DNA of 64,000 bases from Rotaria sp. Silwood1 (taxonomy: Eukaryota; Rotifera; Eurotatoria; Philodinida; Philodinidae), in contig CAJNOP010000125.1 of the NCBI GenBank assembly GCA_905250075.1, positions 213,231 to 277,230 on the forward strand, in the 5' to 3' direction. Made by a program: the position numbers and the translations under genes. The notes beneath the pieces are model-generated. The model was not told the DNA's origin. It worked only from the letters and a program-made list of their open reading frames with translations, and did no database searches. How positions within the stretch are numbered: position 1 is the first letter of the stretch; each line of letters opens with the position of its first letter. Below are positions 24,006 through 33,616 of the stretch, piece after piece.

Positions 24006-24216
24006 CTTTTTTGACCTGGACATTATCAATACATTTAACACGAGAACTTAAAGGAAATATAAAGATATTGCCAACAATCAGCTTCTTTCTTTCTCAATCA
24101 GAGGAAGACAAAGGTAAATCAATTTATGTCGTACATTCTAAAAAAAAGTATTATCGGAGACTTATAGAAGGTTTGCGAGTTTGTCACTTTATGAAACCTT
24201 TTATACATGCTAATTT

Positions 24217-24738
24217 AAAATGTGTCGCAAGTGTCGTGTTTTGCGACACATTGTACGACACATTAGAGTGCGACACAAGGAGCTCACTGCGACACATTTT
24301 CTCCAGCAGGACCACGACACATGCGACACATTTTCTATTGGTCCTTTTGGAAAATCATATTTCGATGTTTTTTTTTCAATTTAATTCCATTTAATTATTC
24401 CTATTCTGAAAATTCAAGCTGGTCAGATCCTGGGATCTGTCCAATCTCGAGTTGATCTGATTTGTATCAGACCGCTTCAGAGTAGTCCTCTCACGATCAT
24501 AGATCGAGGTTGGCATTTTCTTGATAAAAAAAAATAATCGAGAAATAATATAGAAAATAAAAATAATTTGAAATTTCTTTTTCTATGTTAAACCACGTTG
24601 CTTATATATGACCATGTGTGCATAATAAAACGGTGAACGAATAGTCAGCAGACAGAACGCTACAAATTCGTATACGACACATTTTTCTGCTGGAGTGTGC
24701 GACACAATAATTCACGACATATAAACACGACACATTTT
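24217..24738. mobile_element. Element with repeated GCGACACA motif at both ends
   Basis: The left end AAATGTGTCGCAAGTGTCGTG and the right end ACACGACACATTT are inverted. Copies of CGACACA or its inverse TGTCG(C) occur at least eight times in 24221-24331 and four times in 24675-24735, with none in the centre. A TTTA word borders both sides, but the duplication is not exact. About 520 bp, non-coding. Confidence 0.6.
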
Positions 24739-24784
24739 TATTTAGTGTGCACATATAACGATACTCATACATCTATATCTCAAT

Positions 24785-25025
24785 TTATATCGACTAAAAT
24801 ACTCCAAACAAGACTGAGATTTTTAGAGCATAAATATAGAAGTAATGATATATTTATATCATAATTTAAATCGACTGAGATTTTCAAAACAAGACTTAGA
24901 TTTCTCCATCCTAGATATAGAAATAATGATATTGTTATATTTTAATCTGTATCGACTGAGCAAAATTAGATTTAGGTATAGAAGCAATGATATATCTGTA
25001 TCTCAATTTATATCACTTGAGCATG
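24785..25025. repeat. Imperfect tandem repeat of about 80 bp
   Basis: Three to four copies of a unit containing TATATCGACTGAG...CAAAACAAGACTTAGATTT...ATAGAAGTAATGATAT, starting near 24786, 24866, 24950 and 25010. Diverged by roughly 15-25% and of uneven period. The 190-codon frame that starts at 24845 begins inside this array, so its N-terminal third is repeat and not protein. Confidence 0.6.
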
Positions 25026-25028
25026 ATG

Positions 25029-25417
25029 GTTTCGCCACATATGGATGCGGAGGTATCGGTAAATATATATTTTATCTATTGTTTTGTTGGATTTTAGGAT
25101 GTGCAGATGAAAAAGTTTGTGAACCACCAGCAGTATTTATTCGATATGATTGTAAAACACATTATACTAATTTGGGTATCGAATGGGTTAATTTGAACTG
25201 GGATTGTACACTAGCATACCTGTATATTGATTTAAATGATAGAGATCAACAAGAATATAAATGGAAAATGCAACATAACAACATTGATTTGGCGAAAAGT
25301 CAGATGGATCCAAAGTCGATAGAATGGGAAGAATTTCATAACACATTAGGTAAAAGATTGTATTGTTTTTCTTTAGTTCCAAAGGTGTTATATATTGTAA
25401 GAGAAAATAAGTTTTAA
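25029..25417 (+). CDS. Unrecognised protein fragment, possible two exons
   Basis: After the tandem array a plus-strand frame has protein-like composition. A short possible intron (25059-25097) would join YGCGGIG to GCADEKVCEPPAVFIRYD, and the chain continues with Cys-containing, Trp-rich sequence (LNWDCTLAYLYIDLND) to about 25352. A GTAAAAG donor-like site follows there, and the frame closes at 25417. It has no start codon outside the repeat and no recognisable domain. It may be an isolated exon or a gene remnant. I do not recognise the family. Confidence 0.4.
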
Positions 25418-26662
25418 ATTGTTTTTCACTATGTTTTTTTATCTTTAGTTTATAAGGGAGAGATAATAATGTTCTAAAGTTTGGTATTTTTTATTATCGT
25501 TCTTTGATTTAGAAATAGAGCAGAAATGTGTAAATTATGTTGCTTGAGTTATTCGAGTTATATTTAGATAACTGTAAGAAATTTTTGGCGAGAGAAACTA
25601 CAATTGCTTGTGGAAAGGTTTTAAATAGTATTTCATCAAAGAATATTCTAGTCTTTACTATCTAAAGTCTCAATTAACTAAAAAAATTTCGTTTGTTTTT
25701 TTAAGATTATATTGAAAAAAAGATCAATGTTAGATTATTGGGTAATTCATCGAGGTACGTATGAAAAGTCGATTTAAATTCTTCTTCTGATGATGCATGT
25801 GAATGACTAAGTCTAGATAGAGGATATGTTAAGCAGGTTGAGATAACTTACATCCCAAACTCATTTTATTTATTGTCCATACTATCCATACGAATGAAAA
25901 ATTAGTTCAATTGACAATGTTGACAATGGAAGAATGAATTTTCGTGAACAAAGTTGGATACATCCGAAACAATCTTTAAAATAATAAAATACCGTTTCCG
26001 TATATATTTATTTAAAAAAACATGTTTAAATAAGTTTTGTGAGTGTCATAAGGTCCAGTTTTAGAGTTTATAAAACTGCTAAAATATATTAAATGTTTTT
26101 AGATGTTTTGCTGTTTGAAAATGTTTAGCACACAAAGATACTTGTTTAGAATTTCATCGAAATTAACATACGTGACTGTACCAAATCCCCTTCTCTTGTG
26201 GAGGGACAATTGCTTACTAAAAGTCATTTTTATAACCATTGACATAAACGATTTAGAAGAGAAATCTTTTATGCATTTTTTGAGACCTGCCCAGACTCTA
26301 AGTGACGAACAGAGACAGAAAATCTCAAAATACTATCAAAATGTAAAAAAAAAAAAGAAATAGGTCTATCCCCAAAAATCGAAAGATTGTGTCCTTCAGC
26401 ATTTTCAGAGGTACGTCGAAAAAGTCTAATGCTTTGGATTTAGAAGTTTCTCGATATAATCCATTGTTTGAGCTGAAAAAAGTCCAAGAAAAATTGTCAG
26501 TGATTGATTCTATATAAGTTTAGTCAGTCTTCTAGCGGATCTTCTCTTAAGATTTTATCTCGTACGTTTTATTTCTTTCTAAAATAACTTTCATAGAAAT
26601 AAATGGGAGAAAATAATAAACAATTGATTTTCTCTGAAGATTTTTCTTTTTCTTTTTTTTAG
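25418..26662. other. Spacer, no secure gene
   Basis: An 86-codon frame at 26103-26363 begins with ATG and ends in a Lys run after LSDEQRQKISKYYQNV. It could be an exon of the thioredoxin-like relic that follows, but nothing confirms it. Otherwise AT-rich and featureless. Confidence 0.35.
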
Positions 26663-27146
26663 CAACATCGGATCCATTTCATTTACTCAAGAAATTTCAA
26701 ATAATGAGCTTGATGATATATTAGTATTATCTGACGATCGACTTATCGTAGTTAACTTTATTGCTACATGGTTTGAAAGATGCTGTTCTTTTCTTTAATC
26801 ATTAAATAAATGATTTCTTTTAGGTGTAATTCATATCAAGATATCACTTCATATATGGATTGTTTAAGTGTTCAATATTCAAATGTTCTTTTTCTTAAAG
26901 CTAATATTGAAAAATGTTCGGTAAAACTTTATTAATTTTTATTTCAAAATAGTAAATATTTTCTTTTTCTTTTTATAGAGTGACGTTCTCAAATATTGAA
27001 TTGATGATAAGCCCACATTTCTCTTTTTTCAATATGAAACAGAAATTGGTCGTTTACAATCTATTAATAAAGAGACAATTGAAGAAACAATTAAAAAATA
27101 TAATAAAGAGGTACTATTGCAGAATAGTCAGACTACCACAGTTTGA
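26663..27146 (+). pseudogene. Thioredoxin-like domain relic
   Basis: Three exon-like pieces, 26663-26770, 26824-26920 and 26979-27146, join in frame over 53-58 nt introns. The reading runs IGSISFTQEISNNELDDIL, IVVNFIATWCNSYQDI, VLFLKANIEKCS, then IDDKPTFLFFQYETEIGRL and IEETIKKYNKE. This follows the thioredoxin fold order, including the cis-Pro segment (KPTF). The usual WCGPC centre reads WCNSYQ, so the second redox Cys is missing. A TGA interrupts the third piece just before IDDKPTF, at the codon after VLKY. The first intron has a weak GTTTGA donor. No start methionine is placed. Read as a decayed copy of a thioredoxin-domain gene. Confidence 0.7.
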
Positions 27147-27380
27147 GATAGATGGTTCCTTTTAATAAATTTTCATTGATATATCCTTTATTCAAACGAT
27201 AGTTTTTTCTATTCATTTATTTATTAAAAACTATACTGGTTCGATAGAATTTCACATGTGACCTTGTTAATAAATTCAGACATTATAGATATTGCGTTAC
27301 TTGTATTCCTAATCCATTCTAATTTAGATATGTAATCGAAAAGAAAGAATCGTTAAAATGAAAATTTATTAGAGTAGAGT

Positions 27381-27635
27381 GGGGTAATTGCATAAAAAAA
27401 ATCAGTCTTTGCACTTGTACCTATCATAACTCAGTCATTTTTTGGAATTTTTTTCTACTTTTTCTTCAGACGTGTAGAGAAATTTCAGCTCTACAAGTTC
27501 ATCTAAAAATTATCAAGAATTAATTGCTCGAAGTTGTTCAATCACTTTTTTTCTGGTAGCTCCTACAAGTTTTATGCAATTACCCCACATGGGGTAATTG
27601 CATAAACATACAGAATGAGTGGGGTAATTGCAAAC
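27381..27635. repeat. GGGGTAATTGCATAAA motif array before the pogo-like relic
   Basis: The 16-mer occurs at 27381, as a 36-bp near-perfect palindrome at 27571-27606 (TTTATGCAATTACCCC, ACAT, then the inverse), and at 27621. GAGT precedes the copies at 27381 and 27621. These are likely terminal and subterminal repeats of the transposon whose DDE fragment follows, although a matching right end is not visible. Confidence 0.55.
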
Positions 27636-27708
27636 ACCTATGTAAAATTGTATCCACTTTGTTGTTTCAATTTTTCATTTTCTTAGTATTACTACTTTAA
27701 ACTTTTAG

Positions 27709-28263
27709 GGTACATGGAGGCAGTGGAAAAGCCAATACAACCGTTTTATTGACTATTGGTGCTGATGGCACATGTCTTCCTCCTTATATTATATACAAAT
27801 CATTAAGATTATATGATAAATGGTGTCCGAAAAATGTTATACCTGGTGCAGTCTTCAATGGTACTGAATCAGGATGGACCGATGAAAATTGCTTTTTTAC
27901 GGCTATCTTTCGAAGTTATTCATTCCAAAAACTGGTCATCTTCCACGCCCATTATTATTAATAATCGATAATCATTCTACACATTTATCAATCAACACGG
28001 CTAAGCTAGCCATTCAACATGAGATTCATATATTATGTTTACCACCACATTCTACCCATATCCTCCAACCATTGGACATATTTACACTTAAGTACGTGAA
28101 AACTCAATGGAGATCATTGTTATGGGAATTTAACAAATCATCACGAAACAGAGCACTCGATAAGCCTGATTTTGTCAAATTATTTCCAAAACTTTATGAC
28201 TATGCATTATTACCTGCTCATTGTGCACCATCGTCTGCAAGAGCAGGTATTTATCCCATGTGA
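27709..28263 (+). pseudogene. pogo/Tigger-type DDE transposase relic
   Basis: A plus-strand peptide after an AG acceptor-like site reads HGGSGKANTTVLLTIGADGT, LPPYIIYKSLRLYDKWC and GTESGWTDENCFF. After a frame change near 27890-27900 it continues with PLLLIIDNHSTHLS, LCLPPHSTHILQPLD and KPDFVKLFPKLYDYAL. These are the hallmark blocks of the pogo/CENP-B/Jerky DDE_1 domain: the second catalytic Asp in IDNHSTH and the LPPHSTHxLQPLD block. The N-terminal DNA-binding part and the first catalytic Asp region are absent. Truncated at both ends and frameshifted once, so inactive. A plain DNA-transposon remnant. Confidence 0.9.
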
Positions 28264-28266
28264 AAG

Positions 28267-28566
28267 CCAAACGCAGACTACACGCGTTTAAACGCGTTTA
28301 TAAACGCGTTCAGACGCTGTTACGGTTAAAACCTCGGATGCAACGCGTTCAGACGCATCTATGAGACGCGCCTGAACGCACTTGCACCTATGATCGCGCT
28401 TAGACTCGTTTCATAGATGCGTCTGAACGCGTTTGTACCAATGATCGCGTTTAGACGCAACCAAAATCAAAACGCGTTTACTTGTTTTTAGTACAAAACG
28501 CTACTAAACGCGTTTGAAGTACTGATCGGGTTTACTCGCGTTTCAAAAACGCATCTAGATGCACCT
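28267..28566. repeat. AAACGCGTTT repeat cluster
   Basis: Directly after the pogo-like relic, 290 bp hold at least seven copies of ACGCGTTT/AAACGCGT and related words (AACGCGTTCAGACGC, GATCGCGTTTAGACGC). The area is strikingly CpG-rich for this genome. It is interrupted at 28566 by another element; sequence after 29370 may be its continuation (AAAACGTGATTGGCGG). Probably one end of a further non-autonomous element. Confidence 0.6.
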
Positions 28567-29362
28567 GTGGGCACCGTTTAAGGGACACAACCGTTTAAGG
28601 GAAAATATAAGCACCATTATAGAGGCACACATGTTTAATCTGATTGGTTACATGACTTGGAACACATCGTGTTGTATTATAATACTTATTAAAATATATC
28701 AATAATTGAAAAAAATAATTTAGTACAGAATTTTTTTATAAATTTAAATAGATGCAGATTGTCATCGAGATGTTCCATTTTGCCAAAATTGCGGATTATA
28801 TTATGAGACAAGTCGACTTACCCTATAGGATTAGTCAATATTTTCAATTGAGACATTGATACTGGTTCACTTATTATTTTCACTTATGCTATAGGGTAAG
28901 TCGACTTGTCTCATAGGATAAGTCGCTTCTTTGAACTGAAGCATTTTTATTCGGTTAGGTATTATTTCGACTTATCCTATGAGATAACTCGACTTGTCCT
29001 ATGAGATAAGTCGCATCGTAGGTTTTGGCAAGTTATTAATATTTCGAGTTATCTCATGAGACAAGTCGACTTATCTCATAGCATGACTTGAATTCGGCAC
29101 TAAACAAATATCTCAATCAAAATACAGGAGTAAATTGGTAGCATAAGTTGAACATTTAAATGTGATCTTAAAAATCTCAAAAATGAATATATTATGATAA
29201 AAATAGAAGTAATAATACATAATTTTATTTTTCAAAAGTCCATATATTCTATTTATGGCTAGATTTTTGTGCTAAATCGGTCGCCATTAAATGATTCCAT
29301 GTGCCTCTATAATGGTGCTTATATTTTCCCTTAAACGGTTGTGTCCCTTAAACGGTGCCCAC
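28567..29362. mobile_element. MITE-like element with 67-bp inverted repeats and 8-bp target duplication
   Basis: The left end GTGGGCACCGTTTAAGGGA and the right end TCCCTTAAACGGTGCCCAC are inverses, and the match runs about 67 bp with few differences. ATGCACCT flanks both sides (28559-28566 and 29363-29370), a perfect 8-bp direct repeat. No transposase frame is present. Eight-base duplications occur with hAT, P, Merlin and Mutator-like elements; the long inverted repeat would suit the last, but this is inference. It sits inside the AAACGCGTTT element, so it is the younger insertion. Confidence 0.9.
28804..29092. repeat. AAGTCGACTT repeat cluster inside the 796-bp element
   Basis: Six to eight copies of a unit like GACAAGTCGACTTATCTC and its inverse (ATAGGATAAGTCG) sit in 290 bp in both orientations, centred on the palindrome AAGTCGACTT. 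They lie centrally, unlike the subterminal arrays of the neighbouring elements. Confidence 0.65.
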
Positions 29363-29370
29363 ATGCACCT

Positions 29371-29758
29371 GCAACAGGAACAAGTTTCACAGTTGTAATA
29401 GTTAAAACGTGATTGGCGGATGGTAAACGTATAATCGTGTGCAGAAGTGTTAGGAGTGACATCTTTCTCTATGTTTTTTCTTTCATGTTACTTTTGTTCG
29501 TGGTCTTTCTTCTCCTTTTTCTTTCTTCATTTTTGATATTATATATGTGCGTGCATAACTATTGTACGGGGACACTTTTTCTTTAATAAAATAGAAGAAA
29601 GGTCAACATTTATTCAAATCGAACTCCAAGTGCAAAACATAACCTAACAAGAAGTATGTTAGATGTATGAAGATATAAATCTTTTATACGTGTTTTGTGG
29701 AAAATTCGAGTCATCTTCACAAAACATAAGCAACTTACATTGAGTGATGCATATTGTT
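29371..29758. other. Spacer between the nested elements and telomere-like copy 5
   Basis: The first 60 bp may be the far side of the AAACGCGTTT element. The remainder is T-rich, without gene or repeat that I can name. Confidence 0.35.
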
Positions 29759-30022
29759 TAGGGTGTTGGTGTGGGTGTGGGTGGCGGGCGTGTGGGTGGG
29801 TGTTGGTGTGGGTGTGGGTGTGGATGGCGGGTGTTGGTGTATGGGTGTGGGTGTGGGCGGGTGTGGGTGCGGGCGTGTGGGTGGGTGTGGGTGGGGGTGT
29901 GGGTGTTGGCGTGTGGGTGGGTGTGTGGGTGTTGGTGTGGGTGTGTGTGCGTGTGGATGTGAATGTGAATAAAAGGAAGATTAACATCCATACACGCACA
30001 CCCACATCCTTTCACCCACACT
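29759..30022. repeat. Telomere-like palindrome (copy 5, longest G-rich arm)
   Basis: About 200 bp of GTGTGGG/GTGTTGG units (29760-29965), a spacer with AATAAAAGGAAGATTAACATCC, then a short C-rich arm (ACACGCACACCCACATCC...CACCCACACTC) to 30022. Every long frame here is a repeat translation (Gly/Val/Trp or His/Thr/Pro) and is not a gene. Confidence 0.75.
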
Positions 30023-31274
30023 CTAACTATTACTATTCATGTTCAGACGTACCTAATATTAAAAAATGATCGTTATATTATTCAGTTTTGATTGCAGTTC
30101 TAATCCAAGTAGATAATTGAATTGCAAAGAAGATCATTTTATATAACAGAGTATTGTATTCGACTATTATTTCTGAAAAACAGCTATTGTATCTTCGTGT
30201 ATGTTTATGGGTATATGCTTCTCGTTTTTATCAATCTGAAATTGTCTTGCACAAAAACACATGGGTTCTCTACAATAGCATTCCTATGTCGTCGCAGGAA
30301 GTGAATATTTTAATAAAACAGATGTAGAAAATTGTATGCATGGTTTTTCACAACGAGTCGATATGTATTTACGCGCATCTTATAAGCTTTCACGTTTTTC
30401 ATGTAAAGATTGGAGCAATTTGATTTCAGTGAGAAAGAAATAACTATATGACGAAGAAAACATCTAACTGCAGACAAAGAACAATGTGTACACTCTTAAA
30501 TGACAGAAATTTGCATATCGTCGTAGCATCGATTCTATGATCTGCTTGCATTTATATGCTTAATTAAGCATAGTTTTAGTCATTTTTCAGGTATATGCCA
30601 GTAAAAAATTGGCATTTACATGCAAGTCATATGTCTTACATGAATATTCAAGAGTGTTCTATACAATTATAGACAAACACAAGAATCATGAACAGTTTCG
30701 CATGTTTCTGTTAAAAACTTTTATATCCATGCATATGGTATTGCCTTACATTTATGTACAATAATGAAGATGAGCTACACTCGCTTGAATTTTCATGCCT
30801 AACATGGAATGATAGTAAAAAAAAATGAATTTCTGAAAATATGATATTCCTTCTATCAAAATATACGCTTTCATCATTTGGATGATATTGATTTGTTGAT
30901 ATAGTAAACGATAAATTAATTGACTTCTGACATCTTGATTGTGTTTTTTAAAATTCTTTAACTTGCAATGGAACTTAGATTACTTCAACGTTTTTTTCAT
31001 GACACATATTCGACAAACACGATTGACAATAATAGATAATTTGAATATGTTTCATTATTTTTATCGAATTGTACTTCATATATATTTTTTTTGTTTGTTT
31101 TTCATTACCATCCTATTTATAGATTGAATCAATTTTAGATTTTTTTCCCATATTTGAACCCTTGTTTGTTATATTCGAATAAATGTTTATTTAATTCATT
31201 GATTAATTTTGCGAAACAATGTCCATAATAAAAATTTAGTTTCTTCTTAAAATGTTGTTGACGACAAAGTTTTG
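30023..31274. other. AT-rich spacer with a possible exon relic
   Basis: A protein-like stretch at about 30297-30442 on + follows a CAG acceptor-like site and reads EYFNKTDVENCMHGFSQRVD then LRASYKLSRFSCKDWSNLIS. It has no start and no recognisable domain, so it may be an orphan exon. The rest is AT-rich, with no gene. Confidence 0.3.
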
Positions 31275-31350
31275 AGTGGAATGTGAGCGTGACTTTGGCT
31301 GTGGATTTTATCTGGGTTTAACTGCATCACCCACTAATACCCACACCCTT
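31275..31350. repeat. Telomere-like palindrome (copy 6, degenerate)
   Basis: Diverged G-rich words (GAGTGGAATGTGAGCGTGAC, GGCTGTGG) are followed by CACCCACTAATACCCACACCC ending at 31348. It lies 350 bp upstream of the P-loop NTPase gene. Confidence 0.45.
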
Positions 31351-31699
31351 ATGGTCCATGGTTTAAGCACACCGGTGGATGTCATATATTTGTAGTTCTT
31401 TGAAAGTAAGTAACTTAACTTTCACTTCTTTTGACTCATCTTTAACTTCACCTGTGAGAAGTTTCTTTTCTATTCTTATCTTTTCTTCTTTTCTGTGATG
31501 TATGCTTTTTTTCTTTTGACGCAGTTATGAATGTATGCAGATTGGTTTTCGCACGCAGAAATATACTGCTCACTCAAATAGCCTGCATTTATAAGTGAGT
31601 TTTTCAACTTTCACAATATTCTGACGTCATTGGTTGTAAAAGGCGCAGTATTCATTCTTCAAATTGCGCAATTCGACAAAGAACTTTGCTCCCTAGATC

Positions 31700-32227
31700 A
31701 TGGTCGACTTTATTTTCATCAACGGTTCTCCTGGTGCTGGCAAATCTTCTGTTTGTGAACTCATTCAGCGGAATAAATCATGGCCTTCGATTGATTTTGG
31801 ATGTCTTCGTGTCTTTCACTTGGATAGAGAATGGTCAAACGTCTCAGCTGAAGAAGAACAAATGTCTTTCGAGAACTTAGTGTTCATTCTAAAGAATTAT
31901 TATCGACATGGATATAAGAACGTTCTAATTAATGATCTAACAGATGCGAAAATACAGCAATTACCAAACTATTTATCGCACGACGAATTCAAATATCTAA
32001 TTGTGACTCTGACTGTGAGCGACGATCAAGTTTTGAAACAACGTGTTCTGGAACCAACGCGAGATAGTGGATTTCGTAATTTTGAACGTGCTATTGAATG
32101 GAATGGAGTTTTGAAAATGAGACAATTGTATAGGAATGAAGTCAGACTAGATAATACGAAGATGACAGTGAAGGAAACAGCTGATCAAGTTTTGGAGATT
32201 GTGGACCAGTTTCTACAGAAAAGTTAA
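31700..32227 (+). CDS. P-loop NTPase/kinase-like protein, intronless, complete
   Basis: A single open frame of 175 residues with ATG at 31700 and TAA ending at 32227. Residues 7-14 are GSPGAGKS, a Walker A loop with Ser following, directly after a hydrophobic first strand (VDFIFIN). The layout resembles small AAA_33/adenylate-kinase-like nucleotide kinases: a central NVLINDLTDAKI strand that could hold a Walker B Asp, then an Arg-rich LID-like segment (VLEPTRDSGFRNFERAIEWN). Substrate unknown. It has no intron, and its codon use is visibly less AT-rich than that of its neighbours. It sits between two telomere-like palindromes, a setting in which bdelloids are known to hold genes of foreign origin. 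Bacterial or fungal ancestry is possible but unproven. Confidence 0.8.
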   Translation: MVDFIFINGSPGAGKSSVCELIQRNKSWPSIDFGCLRVFHLDREWSNVSAEEEQMSFENLVFILKNYYRHGYKNVLINDLTDAKIQQLPNYLSHDEFKYLIVTLTVSDDQVLKQRVLEPTRDSGFRNFERAIEWNGVLKMRQLYRNEVRLDNTKMTVKETADQVLEIVDQFLQKS

Positions 32228-33498
32228 CTAAAAAGAAGATTTCAAAAGTCCTACGGATAACTATCGAACGGAAATCATTTTGACTTTATGTCAAAGTATG
32301 TTGTACACGATTTTTTCAGCATTTTAAAAATATACTTGATTTTCTTTGTCAGTCCAAATAGAAATTAGTTTCTTTTTACTTGCAATCTTTTATCAAGATA
32401 CTGCTGCGAATTTCAGATCGAAAAGTTGTGATTGACCGAGAGGAACAAGATTTCTTCGAACTTAGACTTCGCAACTCATAATTAACCGCACAACGCTTAC
32501 TATGTCACTGCTTTTAAAGATTGACGAATAAACCTGAAGCGAGAGCCTGATCAGGTGTTGGGACACTCTATTTGAGTAAACATGCGAGATATCAGTTAAT
32601 TGAGTATGCAAAAGGTTTGTTTTATTTGTAAAATAAGAAAGCATTATCCATTTCATGCTTTTTAATTCAGTAGATAGCTGTATCGCAATTTTCTATCATT
32701 ACGAAAAACAAACAAATTACATTCACTTGAATAATTGAGCCAAATCATTCAATTAGCTTATATAAAAGTTTTGAATTAAAAATCGATATGAGCAATGTGT
32801 CTGTTGACATCCGATGGAAAAGATTGTTTGAGAACGACATTAATGGCTCTCAATGAATTAGCAATTAAGTTCAAAATATAACAGAAACCTTCCAAGGAAA
32901 AAAATTTCGTTGATGAAACCAGTACTATCTCGAAAGAAGTCTAGCTTGAGTTTCCAGCTAGAAATGAACTCAGAGTTTAACTCATCAGATGTGATAACGA
33001 AGAAAATCTTGTTGTCAAATTATTCTGCAAGAAGAGCGAGAACAGTTTGAAATATTCGTTGTTCGTGTTAGAAGAGCTTCAATTGCATTCTCTTAGATAA
33101 ACAGTAATATTAGTACACATTATTCTTTCATTCAATGTGTGACTTCATAGATGCATTTTGGCTCAATTCGAAATGAAGTTCACTTCATTTTTTGATTTTT
33201 CCACTTGCTTTTATTGCGCGTGGTATATTTCAGCGTTTTTGCAAGACACTTACTCGCGTGAGTAGTTAATGAAAGTGAACAGACAAAGCTGCATGCTTAT
33301 ATTTCTTGTATGATGTTGGACATATTCAAATAACGTGAAAGAACATGAACCAAGCACCTTCATATATTGACTAAAAAGAACATTACAACAACTGATACAT
33401 ATTTTAGTTCTTTTAATTATATCATTAGTATATTCTGATGAGACATTTTTTTCCCACAAAACAAACGCATCTGTGCTATTTGCTGCTATATTTGCATC
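32228..33498. other. Spacer downstream of the NTPase gene
   Basis: AT-rich; about 1.3 kb with no open frame that looks like a protein, no transposon ends and no RNA gene recognised. Confidence 0.4.
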
Positions 33499-33616
33499 AG
33501 GGTGTAGGTGGGTGTGGGTGTGGGTGTGGGTGTGGGTGGGTGTGGGTGGGTATGGGTGTGGGGTGTGGGTGTGGGTGTGAATATAAACAAAGATGGCAGT
33601 CACACACCCACACCCT
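33499..33616. repeat. Telomere-like palindrome (copy 7)
   Basis: The ends AGGGTGT (33499-33505) and ACACCCT (33610-33616) are exact inverses. The G-rich arm is nearly pure TGTGGG, the spacer is AATATAAACAAAGATGGCAG, and the C-rich arm is short. GCATC on the left and TCATC on the right could be remains of a 4-5 bp target duplication. It abuts the 3' part of the DM9-like gene. Confidence 0.75.

Noticed and set aside
23924-24394. 156-codon plus-strand frame
   Set aside because: It starts inside the GTATACGATCG cluster and ends inside the GCGACACA array, starts at no good context and has no domain.
28804-29092. CRISPR-like array of short repeats
   Set aside because: Repeats are palindromic, variable, on both strands and without uniform unique spacers, and the host is an animal. 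Read as transposon-internal repeat.
29610-30069. Five overlapping frames up to 131 codons on both strands
   Set aside because: Same cause: repeat translation of copy 5.
31700-32227. Calling the P-loop protein a specific kinase or toxin homologue
   Set aside because: Only Walker A is certain; LID and substrate residues are not diagnostic by eye.
3217-33616. Telomere-like tracts as plain microsatellites
   Set aside because: Simple slippage does not produce inverted arms with a non-repeat spacer and matching ends, repeated at eight sites.
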